A stretch of DNA of 64,000 nt from Arcuatula senhousia (Eukaryota > Mollusca > Bivalvia > Mytilida > Mytilidae), in assembly GCA_963971305.1 (NCBI GenBank), contig OZ020309.1, positions 3,465,001 to 3,529,000 on the forward strand. Direction: 5' to 3'. The position numbers and the translations under genes are program-made. The notes beneath the pieces are model-generated. The model saw only the letters and a program-made list of their open reading frames with translations. It did no database searches and had not been told where the DNA came from. Positions 24,411 through 35,645 of this stretch are shown one piece after another; positions within the stretch are counted from its first letter, which is position 1; each line of letters begins with the position of its first letter.

Positions 24411-25369
24411 TTAAATTTGACTTTTTTGATTTGTACTTTGATTTTATATGCTCTTGTCAGACCATTCCTTAAATTTTTGACTGCAGCTAATTATAGAACC
24501 CTTCCTATATCTTAATTTAAATAATGTTATTGTAGTTTAGTAATTCAAATATGAAATCATTTAAATTATCTCTATTAACCGTTTGTCTCCCTCTGTCATG
24601 CTTGTGTGTGCATACATTTTCATTTATTTTTTTATTTACATCTTGATATTTTTGGTAGGTCTTGAATAGCAAATCATGAAAAATATTATATCTCCCGTCT
24701 GGAAAATTAAACAATAAACAATTGGCAATGGATCGACACCCTGCGTGTCCTTCTACACCTTGTGTTACCATGCTAATTGAATTTAATTTTCATGGTAGTT
24801 CAAAACAGACATGAATATTATCTCTCGACCAATAGATTTCATGGCCTTAATTAAATTATTTTAAGGCATTAAACCGACTGTTCTATTTTGTCATTAGACA
24901 TCTTGATGTGTTTGTGAATGGATGTATCTATACTTTTCTGGCAAAATAGTGACACTCTGAAGCCCGTTACACACGATGAAAGTTTTTAATATAAAACGAT
25001 CATGACGGTTCTGCGCTATATAAATTATCAGTTAGTTGCGTGAAAAAGAAAAGGATAGCATTCGGTACTGCTAAAGGATTAGTGTTATAAAGAAAAATAA
25101 AGTAACAGTTGAATGAAAAATGTTGTCAAATAAAAGCGTCCTTACGTCTGTGTCGCAGTTGAATATTTTAAAGATATATTTACAGGACTATTATAAATAA
25201 TAAAAAAAAAATGACATGGGCGCCGACTTGATAACTAGTACTAAACAACAATTACAAAATGTATATAATTTTTCATCAATATACCCCCCCCACCGGCCAC
25301 ATTATACAGCCCCGAAAAAAATAATACAGTGAAAAAAAATATATATATCATTAAAGCGCTAAAATACAC
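24411..25369. other. Interior of giant element, unannotated
   Basis: AT-rich with short open frames of no recognisable content. A CCCCCCCCACC tract lies near 25.28 kb. Confidence 0.45.
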
Positions 25370-25798
25370 ATGGTCGTATTTTTAACCTGAATATTTTATT
25401 TTGAAAACGTTTGCGTATTCTAGTTGATACACACCAACAAAAATACAAGCTAAAACGCAACAACGTATTCGTAGTTTTGTTTTTGAAAGTGTACATTGAA
25501 AATGTCCTTGCGTATTCAAATTATACAATCGTTTTAATAAAGTGAATATGCAATGCGTATTCTGAAGTTTACACACGACGTTGTTTCCAAATGTATCTGT
25601 ATTTGCGTATTTCGTGTAATTTTGAAGAATACTGCGTTTCCACTTCTTGCGTAAACATATCGTATTCGGTTGTTACGTTTACGTTGTGAACATATGAGCG
25701 TATTCTATGCGTTTTCAACTAAATACGCAAGCGTAAACAAATCGTATACAACTAGTATTCAATTGAATACGCATAGAATACGCAAATAATTTGTTAAC
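25370..25798. repeat. Right subterminal GCGTAT/ATACGC cluster
   Basis: Dense copies of TTGCGTATT, GAATACGC, CGTAAACATATCG and AACGTAACAACCGAATACG-type strings in both orientations, mirroring 9.06-9.47 kb. Confidence 0.65.
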
Positions 25799-25820
25799 GG
25801 ATACAAGCACTTTCGCCCTG
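25799..25820 (-). repeat. Right TIR of the giant element
   Basis: 22 bp, GGATACAAGC...TTTCGCCCTG; perfect inverted copy of 9036-9057. The GTTA at 25,822-25,825 repeats the one at 9030-9033. Confidence 0.85.
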
Positions 25821-25821
25821 T

Positions 25822-25920
25822 GTTATTTTTTAAATATTGTATTATCTTGAAATGTTTTGTCTTTTCTGCCAGGCATTTAATATCTATCCTCCTTGTCCGG
25901 TAGTTTTGTTTTTTTTTCAT
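25822..25920. repeat. Right remainder of 570-bp unit 2
   Basis: GTTATTTTTTAAATATTG ... CAGGCATTTAATATCTATCC continues unit 2 after the insertion, matching unit 1 at 8452-8550. Confidence 0.8.
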
Positions 25921-25974
25921 AATTTTTTTTTAGTAATTGGTGGATGTATTTTCATATTTTAGATGTAAATGACT

Positions 25975-26012
25975 GAAAAAAGCCTTTGAAGAGGTAACTC
26001 AAAGCAGACACC
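25975..26012 (+). promoter_or_regulatory. Conserved upstream block of lectin copy 1
   Basis: TGAAGAGGTAACTCAAAGCAG, preceded by GACTGAAAAAAGCC. Its centre is about 178 bp before the start codon. Copy 3 has GAAAAAGGTAACTATAAGCA at nearly the same distance (about 180 bp), and copy 2 a more diverged version about 97 bp upstream. Conservation outside exons suggests promoter or 5' UTR, but it may just be recent common ancestry. Confidence 0.4.
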
Positions 26013-26170
26013 AGCAAGACTGTCAAAGTGGTAAATGTAAGAAGAACTTTTGTCACCCAAATTCTAGACAGTAAAAAAATTCCTCCTTAATAACAAAGCC
26101 TGAACTTTTCAATACACTGTGCTAATATAATTCCAGCATTCACCAGCTCACAATACTTATGTATGAAGAA

Positions 26171-26453
26171 ATGGATAGATTTATTTGCGTGAAAATGTGT
26201 ATGTTAACAAGCATGTTCTTTATTGGAGGAGCTTATAGTATGTCTAGAAGATTTGTTAAAAATGAAACCCTAGGATTCCGACAAAAACACGGAACAGATA
26301 CACCAGTTAGGTCGTTTGTTGAATGTGCAGCTCTGTGTAGTAGAACAAGGTGCTCCAACTTTTAATACAAAAGTGAAACAATGAAATGAAATTTGGTTAC
26401 CAGTTATGCTGTTTCTCTTATATCTAACCCACAGGATGGTTGGGCTTGTTTTG
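26171..26453 (+). pseudogene. Copy 1 exon 1 (signal peptide + PAN-like), two stops
   Basis: Signal-peptide-like MDRFICVKMCMLTSMF..., then SRRFVKNETLGFRQK and SFVECAALCSRTRCSNF, then TAA. After the stops the frame still reads SYAVSLIS-NPQDGWACF up to the donor G|GTATGTT. Confidence 0.75.
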
Positions 26454-26900
26454 GTATGTTATTTAAATGAAAAATGCTGTTACGGTTATCTATCGTTTAA
26501 CATTATAAAAAAGCTTTTGAAGGAATGAAACAAATAATGTTTGTTTTATTTCACATTTTTAGTACTTGTTTTTATCTGCTTTTTGAAAATAGGATGAGTA
26601 CGATGAATTTGGGTAAAATATGAGATCCTTCAATGGACTGTGTTTCGATTCAAATATCTTATTACAATATCAATAAAGAAAAATACACCGATTCAATTAC
26701 ACAAATGTTGCATTCCTTACAACCTGTAATGATTGTAATTAGAAATTATCTTTGCACTTCATTATTCTTGCAATAAAATAGACTTGCAACGATTTGCTAC
26801 ATGTTTCCTCGGTCATATGCATCACAGAAAACCTATTTTTCGCAAGTTAAATAGTTGTTCATTGAACTGAGTGCCTACCAGTCTGATTTTTTATTAACAG

Positions 26901-27137
26901 TGGAACCTGCGCAAAGCACCAATTTGGCATTTGGTATGAATACATCAATGAGTTCACTTTGGAAATGGCAAGACCTCCATAGTTCGAGTTATGCTGTTGA
27001 TGGACACGTTCCAAATAACCCGGGTGGGCTTCACTGTTCAACTACACAAGGTGAACTCAAACCCTGGTTAAAAATAGATTTTGATACGCAACGATGGATT
27101 GACAGGATTGTAGTATATAACAGACAGGATGATAATG
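26901..27137 (+). CDS. Copy 1 exon 2 (F-type-lectin domain, first half)
   Basis: Acceptor TTATTAACAG, donor G|GTATGC. Reads EPAQSTNLAFGMNTSMSS ... YAVDGHVPNNPGGLHC ... WLKIDFDTQRWIDRIVVYN and RQDDN. Open throughout, although exon 1 of this copy is broken. Confidence 0.75.
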
Positions 27138-27695
27138 GTATGCATTAAATTATCCGCTAGAATTTGGTTTTTATAATTCAATTTTCACCTTGAAAACTTT
27201 TTTGATAAAGTCTTAGTTTTAAAGAAAAAAAACAAAAATGAAGGCCTTTTGATAATTGAAGAATATTTTGGAAATATAATAATAATAATAATAGGAAACA
27301 TCAACCGACAATCAATCGGAAATATGATTCCCTGTTTGAAAAAGGAGACACCTGTGTTCTGAAAGGAACGATGATGATCGATAAACAAACATATATAATA
27401 TACAATGTATGTTTGGCAGTCAACATCAGGGTCGTCCTTTCGAAACAATTTGCTTCAGTGTAGCTTTTTTAATTCTTTTTGTCATAAAAGAAAAAAAACA
27501 CAGACCCATTAAAAAATTCATTCAGATTATAAGGGAAAAAATTCGGGTGTTTTTAAACACTATGTTTTTTTTTTCATTTTGAACATTGCTTACATGTTTT
27601 TTTCATTTTGCATCGAAAGTCTAAAAACGTGGTTGTTTTATTCTACCTGAATTTTATTCTTCTTAATTTAATGAAATATTCAATTGTTTTTCAAG

Positions 27696-27925
27696 GATCT
27701 GAACTCAGATATGTGAGGTTCGAGGTTATAACACTAAGAGATCTGGAGTCTTTCGTACAATTATGTGGATTCTTCAACTATGTATCAAAAACAGCTGAAA
27801 CTATACACATGATGTGCGAAAACAAGCCAGAGGCTAACAGCATCAAACTAACAATTACAGACTCGTCACCACGGTATCTGATATTGTGTGAAGTCGAAGT
27901 ATACGAATGGATCTATTTTCTGTAA
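27696..27925 (+). CDS. Copy 1 exon 3 (F-type-lectin domain, second half)
   Basis: Acceptor GTTTTTCAAG. Reads SELRYVRFEVITLRDLES ... VQLCGFFNYVSKTAET ... MMCENKPE ... LILCEVEVYEWIYFL, then TAA. Where copy 3 has Arg in R-x-D-x4-R, this copy has Glu. Confidence 0.75.
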
Positions 27926-29100
27926 GATGACATTATTGGCGGAGCACTCTTTGGTAGAAATATCAATTCCTTCTTTTGAATATAATGATTTTCTGTCATT
28001 TATGATAGTTGTTTAACATGACAGTAGATAAAGAGCATTGAACAGAATGACAAAAAAACAGGTGTTTGATGGGTATGCGACCATTCTGTTGTGTGTGTGT
28101 TTTTTGTGTTTTTTTATGTGTGTGTGTGTGTGTGTTGGTGTTTAACGCCCTATAGCGACACACCAGGGCAAATCATTCTCACTGGTGTATTTGTAACAAA
28201 AGTGGGTATAGAGTTTAGTTAATCTTTAGTAAACTGTGGTATAGTGCACTTTATTGCTGTCAGATTTGATATTATTTGGTTCCGTAATTTGAATGCTTTT
28301 GGCAAATCATATTGATATAGCTAATAGTAAATAACTTTTTTTATTACTGCCGCTTTATCTCTACATACTTATATAATTAACCGGTAATAGACCTCTTCTC
28401 AATTAAGAAAATTCAAAGAGAACAAAAAAGATGAACAATTATAACAATGCACAGTTTCTGTTCTTGAATGATGATACAGTAATGGAAGGGAAGTTCGTCT
28501 CAATTAGTGTAAATGTTTTCCGATCATAAAAGATAGAATTCAAGCATTGATACCCTATTCAGGTAAAGGGAAATATTTTTGATAGTTCTGAATGCTACTT
28601 ATACAACTGGTTAAGTGACTTTTCAATATTTAGGAAATATATTGCAATTTTCTATTAAGAGCACTTGAATGGTAATGTTATGTTGAAAGACATTGTGCCA
28701 TTAAAATAAGGAAGTCATAAATTGTCACCAGTGAATAAAACTTTTGAACAACAAAATCGCAAAAAAAATAATGTCATACACTGAGTGCTTACTAAATATA
28801 TTTAACTCTTTGAGTGTGAATTCATCATGTTTTTTTTTTTAAATATTTCTAAATTTGAAATAAGGAATTAAGGAATTGTGCAACTGTAAATTTCTCCATT
28901 AACTTTTTGAGTGTGTTTGTTGTAAGTATATTCAAGGCCCAAAAGCCATGCTATGATATTATTTAATTATTGAAATGTATGTAGCTTTTAATGTAGTCAC
29001 TTTCAACTTCGGCATAATAAACAGAATTTCAAGAAACACGAAAATGATAAATGATATATACTATATTGCTTAGGAAGGAATCGTAGAATTTGTGTTAATA
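27926..29100. other. Spacer downstream of copy 1
   Basis: AT-rich with no gene seen. Includes a GT-rich microsatellite at about 28,090-28,136 (GTGTGTGTGT ... TGTGTGTGTGTGTGTGTG). Confidence 0.5.
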
Positions 29101-29104
29101 ACAT

Positions 29105-30064
29105 TAGATTGCGAAACAAGTTTTTTTCATTAGATTTGAAACATATATGCTAAGATAAGTTGAAAATATACATAGCCATGTGCATACATGTATCAATTAT
29201 TTCAAAAATAAGGTTCATAGTTAAGAAACTATAATGAAAATTGGTTTGCATAGGAGTATTCAGATCACACTTGCTAGTTTTATATGTAAAATATTAGTTA
29301 CCCAAGTAAAAACTGATATTTGAGCTCCAAAGTATATGCCGGCTTAATAAAATTGACAAGAAATTGATTGTGAAACAAGTTTTTTCATTAGATTTGAAAC
29401 ATATATGCTTAGATAAACTAAAAATATAAATATGTTGACTTTTATACAGGTTATGCCTAGACCTATATGTCATACATTGGATTTAATTAGAAAAGGTCAA
29501 GATCAATTTTTACTAAAAAGTTGCGTAATATATTATAATTATTATTATAGACATTATAATTATGTTTCTTAGATTTTGAATAACATGGTTTCATTAAAAG
29601 ATGATAATAACAGCTTTAGTTATTTCTAAAATGAAACATTTTCAATTATTATTTAATATTGTAAATATTAAAATGGGATAGTAAATTTTGTGTTATGAAA
29701 ATCAGTTATAGTTATTATTTCTATGTCACCCGTATGTTATTTATACATGTAAACTAAATAAAAAAACATTAATAGATATTTAACTATTAAATATCGCAAT
29801 AATTTCCTTAAAACAAATTAATACATGTATTATCGATAAAAATAAACAATTACATTATGGGTATGGGGAATATAGAATGGTAAATAGGGATGGGGATGGT
29901 AAATCGTGTATTGGGATGGGAACGCAGATGGTACATGGTGTATGGGGATGGGGATGGGAATGGTACATGGTGTATGGGGATGGAGATAGTATATGGTGTA
30001 TGGGGATGATAAATGGTGTGATGGTAAATGGGGAGAGAGGGAAGCTTTTACCATACAGGTACTG
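29105..30064 (-). mobile_element. Truncated inverted copy of the 258-bp-array element
   Basis: Reverse-complement match to 48,829-49.8 kb. It contains the same 26-bp TIR (30,039-30,064, identical to the left TIR of the large copy), the CCAT-type minisatellite (29.86-30.04 kb), the unique link region and about 1.3 units of the 258-bp repeat (29.1-29.43 kb). It is followed by TA, as expected for a TA target. The other TIR is missing, so the copy is truncated at about 29.1 kb. Confidence 0.75.
29860..30038. repeat. ATGGGGATGGTnnATGGTGT minisatellite
   Basis: Irregular repeats of GGGGATGG, GGTACATGGTGTATGGGGAT and GGTAAATGG. The long open frames on both strands are artefacts of the repeat. Counterparts lie at 48.86-49.03 and 57.26-57.45 kb. 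Confidence 0.8.
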
Positions 30065-30263
30065 TATAACCAAAAACACCAAACTGGGGAACCAAATTAT
30101 TACTAAGATATTCATGTTTTATGCACGTATTAAGAGCAATTTGAATCTATTTTTGCTCTATAAACAGAAAGCATGTTATCTGTAAGGTCTACATGTCATG
30201 CTTTAGAAACCATTGATTCTGTCTGAAATGAATGTGATATATTGAATGTTTTTGCAACCACTT

Positions 30264-30386
30264 ATTACTCTATTTTATTCCCAAGGTTGGGCGGAGCTTA
30301 AATTTCTCAGTCTTTTAGGTAAGATTTAAACGAAAAATCCCGAAATAATTGACCCGTGACCAGCCCGGTCAATAAAATAGAGTAAT
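30264..30386. mobile_element. 123-bp MITE-like element
   Basis: Perfect 16-bp inverted ends ATTACTCTATTTTATT / AATAAAATAGAGTAAT around a GC-richer core (AAGGTTGGGCGGAGC ... TGACCCGTGACCAGCCCGG). Non-coding. Confidence 0.6.
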
Positions 30387-31344
30387 ATCAAAGCTTTCTT
30401 AATGTGTTCCATTGGGTTCCGGAATTCATAATCATAAATCTTTAAACTGTTTCCTATGTTAATTATGCTTATTTCACTTATAAATCTGATTGAATTCATG
30501 AATATTATCCGAAGACCAGTATATAATATTAATATGGCAAAATTTTATTTCAACTCTATCAAAAATAGAGGTATAGACATAGCAATAGTCTTAAATCTAG
30601 CTCAAGTTGTAAAGGCAAGACATGTGACATACTAGTTGTCACATTTCACCTACTATGATGTTTTAGACATAAAATAAATCATGATCTAGTACATAAAAAG
30701 TACGAAATCATAAAAAACAATTGATCAATTATTGAAACATGTCACGTTTTTCCTTATTTAACACAATAATAACATTTTACTACTCGAACCGACAAACATA
30801 CCTTATACTTACAAGATTGACTGGAGTATCATAGTGTCAAGTCTTTAACAAACTCAGTACAAATTCGGTATATTTTCTATATTTTGTTAAGTTAAACTCA
30901 GATCGTGTTCAGTATAACAAACTGGACACTACCTGGTCGGCAAATCAATCCAATGAAAACATTATACCAAACTCAAATTAGGTTGGTACAGATTCTAACT
31001 GAAAGTTTTTCAACAGAGAACAATTCCTGGCAAATTCGCTTTTATCATTATGACAGCATTCATCATTATTGTGGATGAAAAGCTGAAAATGTATGAGTTT
31101 AATTACATTAAATAAGGTAATAATTCATAGTAAAATCCTATTGAAAGTATAATTATCTGATATCACGGTCGTACTCAAAACTAATTACAGAGAAGAAAAA
31201 GCTCTTAAAATTACATGATTATTTGCGATAAATTATTATCTTTTGCATCATCTTATTATCTATCGGAATCGTAAGTAAGCTTCGTGGTCGACAATAAATC
31301 TTAAGTGTTCAGCTGTCTGTAGAGAAAAGTTGTCAGCAAAAAAG
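30387..31344. other. AT-rich spacer, nothing recognised
   Basis: No gene, tandem array or clear inverted structure seen. Confidence 0.45.
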
Positions 31345-31745
31345 ATTAGATAACTTGAGAACTAAAACCCACAAGCAATATTGGTAGCTATTTTAAACAA
31401 TATCTTTGCATTTTTTTACTCTCCTTTATTGCTGTATTGTATCTTGTATTCGTTATCGTTACAAGTTGAGAATCATCTTTTAAGTCTATTATTAATTTTC
31501 CTAGTGCAATGTAATCTGTGGGGTCACAAATAATAAGACTAGATAGCTTGAGAACTAAAACCCACAAGCAATTTTGGTAGCTATTTTAAGCTATATCTCA
31601 GTGCACAGACATCTTTGCATTTTTTTACTCACATTTATGCTGTATTGTAGTTTGTATTCATTTCGTTACAAGTAGAGAATCATCGTTTAAGTATTATATT
31701 AATGTTTCTAGTGCAATGCTCTCTGTGAGGTCACAATAATAAGAA
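31345..31745. repeat. Tandem duplication of ~193 bp
   Basis: Two diverged copies begin AGATTAGATAACTTGAGAAC (31,345) and AGACTAGATAGCTTGAGAAC (31,538) and end at CTAGTGCAATG...GGTCACAA. The second has a small internal insertion. Non-coding. Confidence 0.7.
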
Positions 31746-32061
31746 TAAGTTCTAGAGAATGTTCAATCAACAGGTCTTCTGAATGAGGTTTTAACTCTTT
31801 GTTTTTCTTTTATTGTAAGAGCAAGCAGTCTTTCTTTGCTTTTTTCGTCTGTAAATGATGACATATTTTTCATTTTTTTGCATTGAAAGGTTATATAAAT
31901 AATTTACTTGAAATTTAGATGTGCTTTAATTGTGTACGAAAACCTCACGACTGTATAACCTTATGCGTTAAGGGACAATTGGTGCTCTTTACTAAAAAAA
32001 ATATTCTTTGCGTGAAGTATATTTTCGTGGACGTATCCTTTTTGAACCAGGATTAAAGAAG

Positions 32062-32225
32062 CAAAGGTGTACCAAAGGGGTAATCAGTATCATAAAACCG
32101 TAAAGACAAAGACAAAACCGGCAGACAAAAAAATCATCACAACAAAACAAACCACATAACAACATAAAACACGCACACACATAACAACAAAACCGCATTC
32201 AGCAACGTGAACTCAAGTCGAAACG
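32062..32225 (-). repeat. Dispersed retroelement-tail repeat, copy 5 (reverse)
   Basis: From GAAGCAAAGGTGTACCAAAG through AAGACAAAGACAAAACCGGC to AACGTGAACTCAAGTCGAAA. It is the reverse complement of the copy at 570-770, the closest relative. Confidence 0.6.
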
Positions 32226-32227
32226 AT

Positions 32228-32366
32228 AGATCTATTGTGATTTCGACGAATTATTCATTATTCATGATAAAAATTCGATATCTTCCTACATTTAGCCCCT
32301 ATATCGCCCCATAAGCAACAAGAGTAATCATTCATCCAATTCTCGTCGAAATCACAATAGATCTAT
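32228..32366. mobile_element. ~139-bp MITE-like element with TA borders
   Basis: Inverted ends TAGATCTATTGTGATTTCGA / TCGAAATCACAATAGATCTA enclose about 90 bp. Reading the ends as GATCTATTG... leaves TA on both sides, as in Tc1/mariner-type targets. It lies exactly against the end of a retroelement-tail copy. Confidence 0.6.
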
Positions 32367-32714
32367 AGCAGTTAACTGTGATTTACCGGAGTTACCAATG
32401 TCAACAAAGACAAAGATGAATTGACAGCAAACTAGCAGTGCTGAGAAAGGGTGTGTGTAGGTGAGTTCATGTTATCACCACACTCTTTTACATCTACAGG
32501 TAATCATAATGGTGAGCCTAATTATTTCTTGTCACTGACAGTTACTGGAAATCTCCTTAGAATTATTCAATCTGAAGTCCACAAAGAACCAAGGTACCAA
32601 TATACCATTATAAAAAATAATAGTGCTCCATATTATGCCATTATCCGGATAATCTTCATAATGAACATAATCTTTAGCAATAAAATAGGAATCTCTACAG
32701 AAACACCATGTTAA

Positions 32715-34000
32715 CATCAATGTCATCTTGCTTACTATTTATGCTACTGATGCAAACATCAATTGAAACATGGAATGTACCATACGACTGGAGAAATGCC
32801 AATGTTAGCCCAATCTTCAAGAAATGAGAAAGGTATAGAGCAGAGAACTACCGACCAATATCCCTGACCTGTATATGCTGAAAACTCTTAGAGCACATAA
32901 TCAAAAGCCATATTATATTGAATGCAGATCGCCACAATTTTTTCTACTCAGTACAACATGGTTTTCGCTCCAAATGATCTTGTGAAACCCAACTCATTGA
33001 ATTTGTGGATTACATCACTAAGAACGTGAGTGCAGGTTAACAGACAGACGATCATGGATTTTTCCAAAGTTTTGACAAAATCAGCCACTGTCTACTTGTC
33101 CATAAACTTGAACACTATGGAATCAGAGGAATGGTCATTAGGTGGATTGCTAGCTTCATATCACATCGGACACAAGTAGTGGTAGTTGATGAAGAGAGCT
33201 CATCATATATTGATGTAGAATCTGGGGTACCCCAAGGCTCGGTGCTTGGGCCTTCGTTATTACATCAACGACATGCCTGATGGAATTAAATCTACTATTC
33301 GCCTATTTGTTGATGACATCATAGCTAACCACACAATATCAAACGACAAAGATTCCAACGACCTAGAAAAACATCTAGATAACATGGCAATATGGGACAC
33401 CAAATGGAAACTAGCCTTCCACCCAAACAAGTGCAATGTAATTACCTTTAGCTGGAAAAAACAACACCATTGAAACATCATACAAACTACACGGTCACGC
33501 CTTAAAACATGTCAAAAGCTCAAAATACCGAGACTGCACATTCAATTCCGAACTGAACTGAAATAACCCTGTAAACAACATATATAATAAGGTCAATAGA
33601 ACAATCGGCTTCCTGAAACGAAACCTGAACATTGGATTTACGTCTGTAAAGGACAGTGCGTAGACGTGTAAGACCAACAACAAAAACGCCAGTCCTGTAT
33701 GGGATCCATACAATAAAACAGAAATATACCGACTAGAGATGGTCCAGAGACGTGCATCACGTTATGTGATGAATAAACATCAAAATCACTCTAATGTAAG
33801 CAAGATGCTAAACCACATAGAATGGAGTTCATTTGAACAAAGACGGAAAGATGCAAGAACAACCATGCTCTTCGAAATCGTAAATGAGAAAGTTGCAGTG
33901 TCAAATAAAGATTGTTTGATTCTACCAAAACGATTAACAAGAAAGGTCATGGAAAAATATTCAGTTTTTTATTGGGGACATTATCCGGTAGAAGTATAAG
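32715..34000 (+). pseudogene. CR1/jockey-like LINE reverse transcriptase, decayed
   Basis: One reading frame carries RT blocks with several stops: WNVPYDWRNANVSPIFKK, TGA, RAENYRPISLTCIC, TGA, KLLEHIIKSHI, then SVQHGFRSK, TGA, SCETQLIEFVDYITK. Later blocks, after frame changes, include GIRGMVIRWIASFISHRTQ, ESGVPQGSVLGP, YINDMPDGIKSTIRLFVDDI (the F/Y-x-D-D catalytic box, here VDD instead of the usual ADD) and the C-terminal MVQRRASRYV segment near 33.74 kb. Order and motifs fit non-LTR retrotransposons of the CR1/jockey group. No endonuclease region is left, so it is 5'-truncated and inactive. Confidence 0.8.
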
Positions 34001-35645
34001 TAGAAGAGGATATTTTGTAAACTTTGATTAAGCAAACATTATCCGAACGCAAAAATTCCACGTTAACAGTAGTACAAACAAGTATGTCAAATTCAAAACT
34101 ATTTTCCTTCATTATGCAATTGAATTGAAAAATTGGCAGAATTTGTTAAATTGTCCTTCTACGAAAAACTGCAATAACTTAACGGATAAAACATGAAGAA
34201 CGTAATTCATTCATTTTAGATATATTCAAGAACTCTAGGTGATAAACGGTAATGTAATTGATGACGGGGAACGATCTTTTATACATACTCTCCTCATGAA
34301 ATCTCAAACACACTCAAAGACGCATAAAAAGTATATTTCGCTCTTTCACAAGCATGCACAGATATTTTGGTGTTATCTTTTTTGGATCTGAATTTTTTTT
34401 TTTTTTAACAGAAATATCCAACCCAAACAAAATGATTAAGAATTGCTTTAATCCTTATCACTTGATATAGCTAATAAACTGCAATCATAAAACAATGTAA
34501 TGAAATCGAATACGAGTTGAAAATGTTGAAAATCACATATCTTCATCTTTGAAAAACAGGTCAACAACAAAATACAAATCATCTTTGTACATATACCAGG
34601 ATTTTTTTTTCAAACAAGTCAATTTCAAAAATAAGATTAATAATTTCGGATGCTTTGTATTTATATTAAAATCGAATGAACAATTACATTTAAAACCAAC
34701 TTATACAATTTTGTGAACTTATCTTTAACAATAATATTATATGTTTTAAATAATTCCAAACATAGAGAACTGTTCACAATACTTTCGTCAAGAAAAGATA
34801 ATAAAGATTATCAATTTATGATCTTCACTTTTACGAATTGCAATGACAAACGACTATATACATAAGATACAAGTGATGAGCAAACTCTTTAGAAACCTCC
34901 TAATCCCCAATATCTAATCAATGCTAGGTTTGTGAGCATTCCTTTCTAAAAAATCAATGGATTCCTGAAGTGTGAATCGAAAAAGCCTGAAATTATAGAT
35001 AATTAAAGACAATAAAAAAATAACCGAATTTAAAGGATCAATCTCAATGTCTAGGAGAAAAGACAAAACATTGAAGACACACCGGAATAGATATATGTAT
35101 ATGAGTGTTCTTGTGTACAGCTAAGAGTAACAACATAAAATAACGAGATTTCTTTACAGGTTTGATTGCAACGAACAATTGGCAATCATAAACGTGTTTG
35201 ACAAAAACAATCAAATATGAATCACTCCAACATTTATGATTTTGTATTTCTATTTTCACTGATTTCTTTGCCTTAGAACAGCCCATAGAATATACATGTA
35301 CCAATACATGTAGACAACACCTTTATTTATTCATTGAAATATGTCATATAACATAATTGGGATGATTGGTGTCATTTTGTAAAAAGTCTCCACCTGGTTC
35401 GATAATAGATAAGATTACTAGCAGCTTTGTTTTGTGAACAAACCTTTGGGAACAGCTATATATCGCGAGAGCATTATTAATTTATAATTCATTATTGATA
35501 TTTAAAAAAACATGTTTAAAAAAATGATAATGCAGTATTATCTTGAAAAATTCACAGACATGCACTACTGACATTGAAATAGTTTCTTTATATTTCTTTT
35601 CCTGCTTGCATTAAAGCTTGATAAAATAATTTTTAACAGTAAATG
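34001..35645. other. AT-rich spacer upstream of lectin copy 2
   Basis: No gene or ordered repeat seen. Open frames are short and compositionally random. Confidence 0.45.

Larger units (their letters stand above)
9034..25821. mobile_element. Giant 16.8-kb TIR element, non-autonomous
   Basis: Bounded by perfect 22-bp inverted termini beginning CAGGGCGAAAGTGCTTGTAT, with GTTA on both sides (9030-9033 and 25,822-25,825). The flanking sequence joins seamlessly when compared with unit 1 of the 570-bp duplication, which is the empty site. About 400 bp inside each end is packed with GCGTAT/ATACGC motifs in both orientations, as in subterminal transposase-binding regions. The interior holds a fold-back array, a probable second long-TIR element and dispersed repeats, but no recognisable transposase, integrase, polymerase or capsid gene. 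CAGGG termini resemble hAT elements, but hAT makes 8-bp duplications and only 4 bp are seen here, so the superfamily is open. Confidence 0.8.
26171..27925 (+). pseudogene. PAN/F-type lectin-like gene, copy 1 (pseudogene)
   Basis: Three exons in the same arrangement and phase as copies 2 and 3: 26,171-26,453, 26,901-27,137 and 27,696-27,925, all with GT/AG borders and phase-1 junctions. Exon 1 would give a signal peptide and the start of a PAN/Apple-like domain, but carries TAA at 26,363-26,365 (right after CSNF) and TGA at 26,387-26,389 (where copy 2 has a Cys codon). Exons 2 and 3 are open and encode an F-type-lectin-like domain. Exon lengths (283/237/230 nt) are otherwise preserved, so inactivation looks recent. 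The start is set at MDRF by comparison with copy 2; an upstream in-frame ATG lies at 26,159. The giant TIR element ends about 350 bp upstream. A truncated secreted peptide, or use of exons 2-3 from another promoter, cannot be excluded. Confidence 0.8.

Noticed and set aside
9034..25821. Polinton/Maverick or virus-derived element
   Set aside because: The size fits, but the TIRs are only 22 bp, the duplication is 4 bp rather than 6, and no polymerase, integrase, protease or capsid gene is visible.
9034..25821. hAT superfamily assignment from the CAGGG ends
   Set aside because: hAT makes 8-bp target duplications; comparison with the empty site supports only GTTA.
29830..30185. Overlapping long frames on both strands rich in Pro/His/Tyr or Gly/Trp/Met
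   Set aside because: Produced by the CCATCCC-type minisatellite; mirrored at 48.79-49.06 kb.
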